From assembly GCA_003427395.1 (NCBI GenBank), contig BFEA01000038.1:558358-582292 (forward strand): a DNA stretch of 23,935 nucleotides. Direction: 5' to 3'. This DNA comes from Chara braunii. Its lineage: Eukaryota > Streptophyta > Charophyceae > Charales > Characeae. The translations under genes and the position numbers were made by a program. A model generated the notes under the pieces. It saw only the letters and a program-made list of their open reading frames with translations. It had not been told where the DNA came from and did no database searches. Below are positions 18,641 through 23,935 of this stretch, in pieces (position 1 is the first letter of the stretch; every line of letters begins with the position of its first letter).

Positions 18641-18763
18641 ACCCGGGGCTGGTCACGTGCGGACATATCTGAAGACTGTGGCCCATTTTTTTCTTTCGTT
18701 TTTTTTAAGCCCGGGAAGTGGTAGTGCATTACCAGCTGTCTTTGACTTGGATCAGGACCTTAA

Positions 18764-18915
18764 ACCACCACTACTTCCTAAAATCGTGCCCGTAAACAAG
18801 CCGCGACTTTCTGAAACATACGGGCCACTACAGGAGTGGCTAAATTCATCCGACTAGAAACGCTTCTACTTTATTTTTTCTTTCTCGGCCCATAGCTGGG
18901 CCAAGTACTGGTGGT
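18764..18915. mobile_element. Short inverted-repeat element (MITE-like), copy A
   Basis: The left end ACCACCACTACTTCC and the reverse complement of the right end, ACCACCAGTACTTGG, match at 12 of 15 bases. It is flanked by TTAA on the left (18760-18763) and TTCA on the right, a plausible decayed TTAA target duplication. Length about 152 bp, no coding. Related to the element at 20145-20288. Confidence 0.5.
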
Positions 18916-18963
18916 TTCAAAAAAAGGAAAGAGGGAAAGCCCGACGAAGGGCAATGGCCTTGA

Positions 18964-18965
<2 letters not shown>

Positions 18966-18994
<29 letters not shown>

Positions 18995-19108
18995 CCAAAC
19001 CCCCACCGGTGTTAGTGCTGCTGCTGTCAGCAGACACCACTAGCACCCGGGGGGAGCTCCATCTATCGGTGGGGAGCGTCACCTGCTGGAAACCGGGTCC
19101 AGCGTCCC
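18966..19108 (-). mobile_element. A-tailed SINE-like repeat (minus strand)
   Basis: On the minus strand the family core (19054-19108, GGGACGCTGGACCCGG through GATAGATGGAGC) is followed by the tag AGTGGTGTCTGCTG (about 19028-19041), a variable stretch, and a 26-base A-tail (T run 18966-18991 on plus). This is the cleanest full copy and sets the order core, tag, tail. Confidence 0.7.
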
Positions 19109-19928
19109 ATGTGCAAGACAGAGAATAACTGAGAATGGCCTTGAGCTAAAAACGCTTCTGCCACATTTTTAGGCGTTCACGCAGTGGATGAATCTGCCTA
19201 CTGCGCGGGTTGGACCTAAGAACCCGGTAGGTACTGGTGGTAAATAAGGTGGGACCTCAACCAGTTGGGCCTGTGTTACTGCTCTGTCTTGCTGGTCCTG
19301 AACTCAGTCCCTCCCTGATTTTTCGTTCTGTTAAATTACCAAGTAGTCCATGGACAGGTATTTGGTCATTGACCTCCCTGCTGCCCCTTTCCGTAGTCCT
19401 CCTGATTTTGTGGGTACATGCTGCTGTATCTTTTCATTCCCCCCCGGGCCCTCTCAAAATTCAAAATTCAATTTCATCATCAACTTGGAGGCCAGGGACC
19501 TCCACATTACACCCGGAAAGCTGGAAGTACCATCCAGTTTAGCTTACAGGCCGAATGCCTGCGGGACTTTTCCTTAGCCCCAGGCTGCTCAACTGCTGCG
19601 CGACATGCTGCTGTATCCCCAATACTAGGGGAAGTAAAGTGTTATTTTCCCCCTTTGGCAGCCCACCAGTACTTGGTCCACACATCGGCGGCGGACCTAA
19701 CGCGTTAACGCCCCGCAACTTTCATGGGTAGGGGAAGGCCTGGTAGTGCAATGGAGGAGTAAGCTGTTGGGTCCAAGGAAACTTCTTGCTCTGGCCTGTG
19801 GCACAGTTCTCTGCATGTGACCTGTTGCAGCAAAGCCTCACCTCCTCGCTGCCTCAGGTCTAGGTGAGGGGGCCCGGCCGTTGTGCAGTTGTTGACTTCT
19901 TTGTTTTTGTTGTTGGGGAAAACAATTC
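19109..19928. other. Non-coding stretch with scattered GTACTGGTGGT words
   Basis: GTACTGGTGGT at 19231-19241 and its complement-type ACCAGTACTT at about 19669 resemble the ends of the TTAA-flanked elements, but no matching partner ends could be paired. Three overlapping plus-strand frames at 19237-19708 compete and look non-coding. Confidence 0.45.
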
Positions 19929-19981
19929 TCCAATCTATTCATGGGGAGCAGCACGTGCTGCGAACCGGGCCTGGTGTCCCA
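19929..19981 (-). repeat. GCTGGA-hairpin repeat family, diverged copy
   Basis: Minus-strand reading GGGACACCAGGCCCGGTTCG then CAGCACGTGCTGCTCCCC matches the family core with several substitutions. No A-tail is attached. Confidence 0.6.
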
Positions 19982-20144
19982 TATGCGAATTTTACAGAAC
20001 AATCTGAGGTACCGAGGCCATTACTCGGCTTCGGCTGAGAAAAAACAGATCATGAAAACAGGCATTGACTTTCTCTATCCTATCTCATTGAAACATTTGG
20101 AGGTAAAAAATTTGGAGGTTGGTGCTCGCTTCCCTCTCTTTTAA

Positions 20145-20288
20145 ACCGCCAGTACCTTTCCCAACTATCAGCCACGGGCCCTCCACGCTGAGTTTCAGCG
20201 GCGCGTCTGGCCGGCGCCGGAGGCCAAGTGCAGCCTCGGTGTTAACTGCCGCGTCCTCAGCAAAAAGCCTGGGAAAGGTACTAGTGGT
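20145..20288. mobile_element. Short inverted-repeat element with perfect TTAA target sites, copy B
   Basis: Terminal repeats ACCGCCAGTACCTTTCCCA (20145-20163) and, on the other strand, ACCACTAGTACCTTTCCCA (20270-20288) match at 17 of 19 bases. TTAA flanks both sides exactly (20141-20144, 20289-20292). Length 144 bp, GC-rich, non-coding. TTAA duplication is known for piggyBac-type transposons, but the terminal bases are not the usual CCC start, so the superfamily is left open. Confidence 0.65.
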
Positions 20289-20368
20289 TTAAGCAAACAG
20301 AATATATCCACAGGTTACCACCTATTGGAGGTGATAAGGATGTCCTTCTCATGAGGGTCCCCTTTAGT

Positions 20369-20425
20369 GATGACTCCAATGTATTGGTGGGCGCAACACC
20401 TGCTGGCAACCAGATGCAATGCCCC
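20369..20425 (-). repeat. GCTGGA-hairpin repeat family, diverged copy
   Basis: On the plus strand CTCCAATGTATTGGTGGGCG, then CAACACCTGCTGGCAACC, matches the reverse complement of the family core. Substitutions are frequent toward 20425. Confidence 0.55.
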
Positions 20426-20435
20426 TTCTTTTCAG

Positions 20436-21021
20436 ACCACCAGTATGTTTCCCAGCCATAATATCAAATATGCGGTGTGCATGCAAGCGGAACTTTCGGG
20501 GCTCACCCTCCGGAGCAAAATGCCTGGCAGTGCCAGCCAAATGGAGGCCAAGGACTAGACCCACGTTGATCACTGGCAGCAGCAGCCAATGGTTGTCCTG
20601 GCAGGATAGGCCACGTTCCTACACTTTCCCACGTTAATACTCCCAGCGCACACTCTATCCCTACTATCCCACCTCAGTGTGACCAGCACTCAGGACCATC
20701 ACCCTACCACGCGCAAGGAGTTTCCAGCTCCGGAGAAAAGTGCCTCGGAAGTACTGGTGCAAGTCCAGCATCCCTTGTATACAACTCTCGAGGCCCCTCA
20801 ACCGCTTTTGTTGAACCTGCCTTTTGCGGATGTGACAGAATGCGACAGAGCACTGCAGGCACTATCAAGAACAACTGTAACTGTGGTCCTACAGCTCTTT
20901 TTTTTTTTCCATGTTGGCAGGAGCAGCAGCTTTGTTGTGACCACCCCAGGCTGCTGGCACAGTGCTCCGGGGGCACCCTTTTTCCTTTTTTCCCCCTTCA
21001 TGCTCAGGAAGTCCCTTATCA
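20436..21021. other. Non-coding stretch with element-end-like words
   Basis: ACCACCAGTATGTTTCCC (20436-20453) resembles the end of the TTAA-flanked elements, and GTACTGGTGC at 20751-20760 could be the opposite end of a ~325-bp relative, but no TTAA sites support it. Competing frames on both strands (20679-21217) share no conserved domain. Confidence 0.4.
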
Positions 21022-21077
21022 GGGATGTTGTGCCCGGTTTCCAGCACTTGATGCTCCCCGCGAATAGATTGGAGGAA
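21022..21077 (+). repeat. GCTGGA-hairpin repeat family, diverged copy
   Basis: GGGATGTTGTGCCCGGTTTC, CAGCACTTGATGCTCCCC and GAATAGATTGGAG follow the family core in order. No A-tail. Confidence 0.6.
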
Positions 21078-21448
21078 TTCACTCTTGGGGAAAAAAAGTC
21101 CCTCCCTTTTCCACATTGGCATTTCTCCCTAGAGCACCCTTGTAAAATACCAGCCTGAACCGCACGGACTGTAGCAAGCAGTGGTGATTTCAAAGTCAAA
21201 TAGGGCATCGCACCCAAAATCCAAACCTGAGGAGTTGGATATGATTTATTGATATCCTAAACAGTGATTGTCAGTTGGAGCATGCAATGGGTCAGCGCTC
21301 AACTCAACTTCGGCAGAGCGGTTGGGCTTAAAGAATTAGCCTTTTTTTTTAAAAAAATAAAAAAAAACTTCGTCAGAGCCTGCGCTTCCAATGCATTCAA
21401 AGATATTTCTTTTTTTCCTTTTGTTTTAAATCCATACGAATGTATGCC

Positions 21449-21518
21449 TTTTTTTTTTTTTTTTCACTACAAACAACCCGATTCGATGCTAGGGGTGCTG
21501 GTAAGAGCAGACACCACT
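21449..21518 (-). repeat. A-tail plus tag of a SINE-like 3' end
   Basis: A 16-base T run (21449-21464) and the tag GAGCAGACACCACT (21505-21518) reproduce the 3' end of the A-tailed family on the minus strand, but the GCTGGA core is missing and a tRNA-like module follows instead. Confidence 0.5.
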
Positions 21519-21524
21519 GTCCAG

Positions 21525-21600
21525 TTGATGTGGCTAAGTGGTTAGAGCACCGGTTGGAAATGCGCATTGTGGTATGAGGTTGCGGGTTCAAAACTTTGCA
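21525..21600 (+). other. tRNA-like module
   Basis: Box A-like TGGCTAAGTGGTTAGAGCAC (21531-21550) and box B-like GGGTTCAAAAC (21584-21594) at tRNA-like spacing. The acceptor stem and anticodon arm do not form well. Likely the promoter head of a SINE. Confidence 0.6.
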
Positions 21601-21822
21601 ACCTTGTGCAAGGACACCGGCAGGGCGTTAGATTGACGCACGGCTGGACATACACTCCCTTGGGCTGACGCATGGTACTATTACAGACACTGCCTGCGCA
21701 CCACCCCAAGGGTTGTTCATGCTGTTGTATGTCGGTTCTGGGCTTCACATGGGTTGCTTGGGGGTGTTGGCCTTGGGTGTTCTGTTGATCTCCCCAGTCT
21801 GGCATATCACACGTTCGTGCCA

Positions 21823-21897
21823 CTTCCACTAGTCGTTCACATGGTAGAGTCATACCATTACATGTTACAAGGTCACGGGTTCGATCTTGGTTCGGAC
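21823..21897 (+). other. tRNA-like module
   Basis: Box A-like run within TAGTCGTTCACATGGTAGAG (21830-21849) and box B-like GGTCACGGGTTCGATCTTGG (21871-21890). A GGACC/GGTCC hairpin follows at about 21895-21910. Same orientation as the module 300 bases upstream, so both may head related SINEs. Confidence 0.6.
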
Positions 21898-21944
21898 CTT
21901 GGGGGGGTCCTTGTCCAGCTTACCCCGTTCTCTCTTCGATATAT

Positions 21945-22147
21945 ACACATGATGCTGCCTATACATCTCGATACATTGATTCACAGAGCACACACAGCCT
22001 TCGGGCATATACATAGCTTCCGAATTATACATGGCCTACGGGCTACATACACAAGTTTCCACACATAGTGCTGTCTGTACATCTTGATACATAGATACAC
22101 GGAGCATACACAGCCTTCGGGTACACACATACATTGCGAACTACACA
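21945..22147 (+). repeat. 116-bp tandem duplication
   Basis: ACACAT-GTGCTG-type sequence at 21945 and 22061 begins two head-to-tail copies. Shared words include TACATCT-GATACAT, ACAGCCTTCGGG and GCGAA/CCGAA. The second copy is partial. Confidence 0.75.
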
Positions 22148-22326
22148 ACTATCAGACTGGGGGGGTCTAGTCACTGGGTGGGGTCTAGTATCTGCAGTAG
22201 GGACAGGTATGGGCCACCGGAGTTCCTACTGATATTCGGATAGAACTGTCTAGTGGCTATATATAGGTTTAGACCTGGGCCCGGTTCCCAGTTTGTGCCA
22301 ATTTGTGAAGATATGGTTGTATCTAT

Positions 22327-22415
22327 GGGACGCTGGACCCGGTTTCCAGCAGGTGTTGCTCCCCACCAATAGATGGAGCTTGTTTTTGTGTGAAAAAAAA
22401 AAAAAAAAAAAAAAA
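22327..22415 (+). mobile_element. A-tailed SINE-like repeat
   Basis: The core GGGACGCTGGACCCGGTTTC, CAGCAGGTGTTGCTCCCC and ACCAATAGATGGAGC (22327-22379) is followed after about a dozen bases by a 23-base A-tail (22393-22415). This is a near-consensus copy, so probably young, and the shortest between core and tail. Confidence 0.7.
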
Positions 22416-22867
22416 GGTTTAGACCCTGGGGTAAGGGTAGGGGTATAAGTCGCTCAGGCCAGTCCGAGTTCCGCCTGGCCTTGGGTAAGCTAGGGGAAGG
22501 ATGGTAAGACTGCCTCAATGGGTGCTACCCTGTCTGAAACCTAGGGCCCAGAATCTCTTGGGGCCTGTAGTACATTGTCTGGGCCTGGCGTCCGAAGTTC
22601 CCGTTCGACAAGGCTCGTCCGCTTCCGCTTCCACCAGGGCTGGGCAACCTATCAGCCCTGGTGCCTATCACTGCTATTCGGTCCAAGTTACCTGCCCATT
22701 GGTAGGGTAATGGTCCTGAGTGCTGGGCACACTGAGGCAGGATAGTAGGATAGGGGGTGCGCTAGGAGTATTGACGTGAGGATGGAATGGGAGGTGGTCT
22801 CATATTCCAGGACACCCACGGCCTACTGCTCCAGGTGATCACTGTGTACTCAGTGACTGGCCTCTTT

Positions 22868-22868
<1 letters not shown>
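22416..22868. other. Non-coding stretch, nothing recognised
   Basis: GGG-rich sequence with short open frames and no domain, RNA gene or repeat end that I can support. Confidence 0.45.

Positions 22869-22901
<33 letters not shown>
22869..22901 (+). repeat. Poly-A tract (33 bases)
   Basis: An uninterrupted run of A that abuts the tag of the next repeat copy on the opposite strand. Confidence 0.95.
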
Positions 22902-22903
<2 letters not shown>

Positions 22904-22904
22904 A

Positions 22905-22979
22905 GAGCAGACACCACTAGCATCACCGGGGAGGCTCCATCTATTGGTGGGGAGCAGCACAAAGCGGGTCCAGCGTCCC
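22905..22979 (-). repeat. GCTGGA-hairpin repeat family copy with internal deletion
   Basis: On the plus strand the tag GAGCAGACACCACTAG (22905-22920) is followed by GCTCCATCTATTGGTGGGGA and then a core missing about eight bases, which removes one arm of the GCTGGA/TCCAGC hairpin. The neighbouring homopolymer is A on the plus strand, the wrong sense for this copy's own tail. Confidence 0.6.
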
Positions 22980-23935
22980 TGAACAGTTGAATTGATTGTT
23001 TAAACAGACGAGTGATTGTAATGACAACAACTTGCAGGATCAGCCTGTAGTGACCGGACTCTGGCAGGTAGACCTACACAGTAGCCTGAGATGATTGCCT
23101 ACATGGCAGCTTGAGATTGGTGGCCCTATGCACAGGCCCCATAGCTACTTCCATGCAAGCTAAAATCAGGTTCGAAGTAGAATTCTATTTCTCTCTTTTA
23201 CCCAGTACACTATCCTGTTTCAGACATGTGGTCTGGTACTACCCCCTACGATTGACTTCCCAGATCATGTAGGAGGCAAACCTCCCGTTCCCCACCTCCC
23301 ATCCTTGAGAAGTTGATCTGACCATCGGCTGAGCAGTCTGCATGTACAATCCTGTATGCAAATTTAGTATGGCAGCTCCTTAACTGCGTGCATCTACAGT
23401 CCCGTGAACAACTCAAACCCAAGTGATGGTATGAGAAACTGCTAGAGTGTGTGAGTACTGCTGGGCCGTGCCCGCTGTATCTGTTGTTGTAGTTGAGACC
23501 TTCCCCTTATTGGGCTCTCTTCTTTTCCCATGCCGCCTCTTCTCCTCTCCTGCTCTCCTTTCATCAGTTGAAAAAGTAGCACTCTTGGCTCAGAGGATAC
23601 CATCGATGTCGCTTGGTGGGGAGTACTGTGTTCTGTGTCTTCTTCCTGATCGTCAGGGTTGTAGACGCCGTTGCTAGTCTCTTGGTTATGTCACTGCATC
23701 TTCCGCTCGGTCCGTCTCCAGACCATGTGTTGTCTTTGGTCTTGCCTGGCCAGGCTAGTTGTCTCTGATTACAGTCTGCTTGTCGTCTCTCATGTGGTCA
23801 GAGTTCTGTTGTGGCTGAGAAGGTAGGGGCGGAGTAGGGTGGGTAGGGGTCCTCCGGCAGGGGAGGGATTGGGGCATCATTTAGAGAATGAGGTGTGTCC
23901 TTCGGGATAAGTGGGGTTGAATCCGAGGGGCGGGG
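22980..23935. other. Non-coding stretch, nothing recognised
   Basis: No protein-like frame, RNA gene or transposon end was found up to the window edge. A weak ~49-base direct repeat of GCATSTACARTCC-YGT words occurs at about 23340 and 23389. Confidence 0.45.

Noticed and set aside
20679-21217. Plus-strand 159-codon and minus-strand 139-codon frames
   Set aside because: They overlap, contain a diverged repeat copy and homopolymer runs, and show no domain.

Overview
This window reads as nuclear, repeat-rich eukaryotic DNA, most likely from a green plant or green alga, and perhaps a charophyte-like lineage. That placement is an inference and is weak below the level of green plants. The best evidence is a U6 snRNA-like segment near 3.75-3.82 kb that carries the plant-type ATCCG run before the invariant core. 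A plant/algal L1-type LINE, several tRNA-derived SINE-like modules, A-tailed short repeats and short inverted-repeat elements fit the same picture. I see no intact protein gene. What remains of coding DNA is broken.

Layout. 1-1000: a (CT)n tract, then the first copy of a ~0.9 kb dispersed repeat whose second copy lies at ~11.9-12.8 kb. 1.77-2.92 kb: a decayed minus-strand gene that holds one reading frame across five internal stops. 2.92-3.61 kb: an AT-rich element with GTTCGGG inverted ends and an internal 200-bp tandem duplication. 3.69-3.82 kb: a tRNA-like segment fused directly to a U6-like segment. 4.37-5.25 kb: frameshifted acidic/His-rich coding tracts on the minus strand. 5.3-7.6 kb: G/T-rich non-coding DNA with a diverged duplication. 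7.59-8.71 kb: fifteen tandem stem-loops that keep a TAAGTT loop while their stems change in a compensatory way. 9.09-9.23 kb: two further related stem-loops. 10.35-11.34 kb: two diverged copies of a ~300-nt element with paired stem changes. 13.34-13.68 kb: three tandem tRNA-like modules on the minus strand. 13.84-17.6 kb: a 5'-truncated, frameshifted LINE with a reverse transcriptase core and a C-terminal CCHC-type motif. 17.78-23.0 kb: a nest of A-tailed SINE-like repeats built on a GCTGGA/TCCAGC hairpin, two short elements with TTAA target sites, and two tRNA-like modules. From 23.0 kb to the end nothing is recognised.

The most interesting signal is the 7.59-8.71 kb array. All fifteen units fold, the paired arms differ from unit to unit, and the non-Watson-Crick pairs are overwhelmingly G.T and rarely A.C on the plus strand. 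This is what is expected if a plus-strand RNA is the structure being kept. Together with the hairpin pair at 9.1 kb and the duplicated structured element at 10.3-11.3 kb, the 7.6-11.4 kb interval may be a non-coding RNA locus of a kind I do not recognise. I could not run any folding, covariance or database search; all pairings were done by eye.
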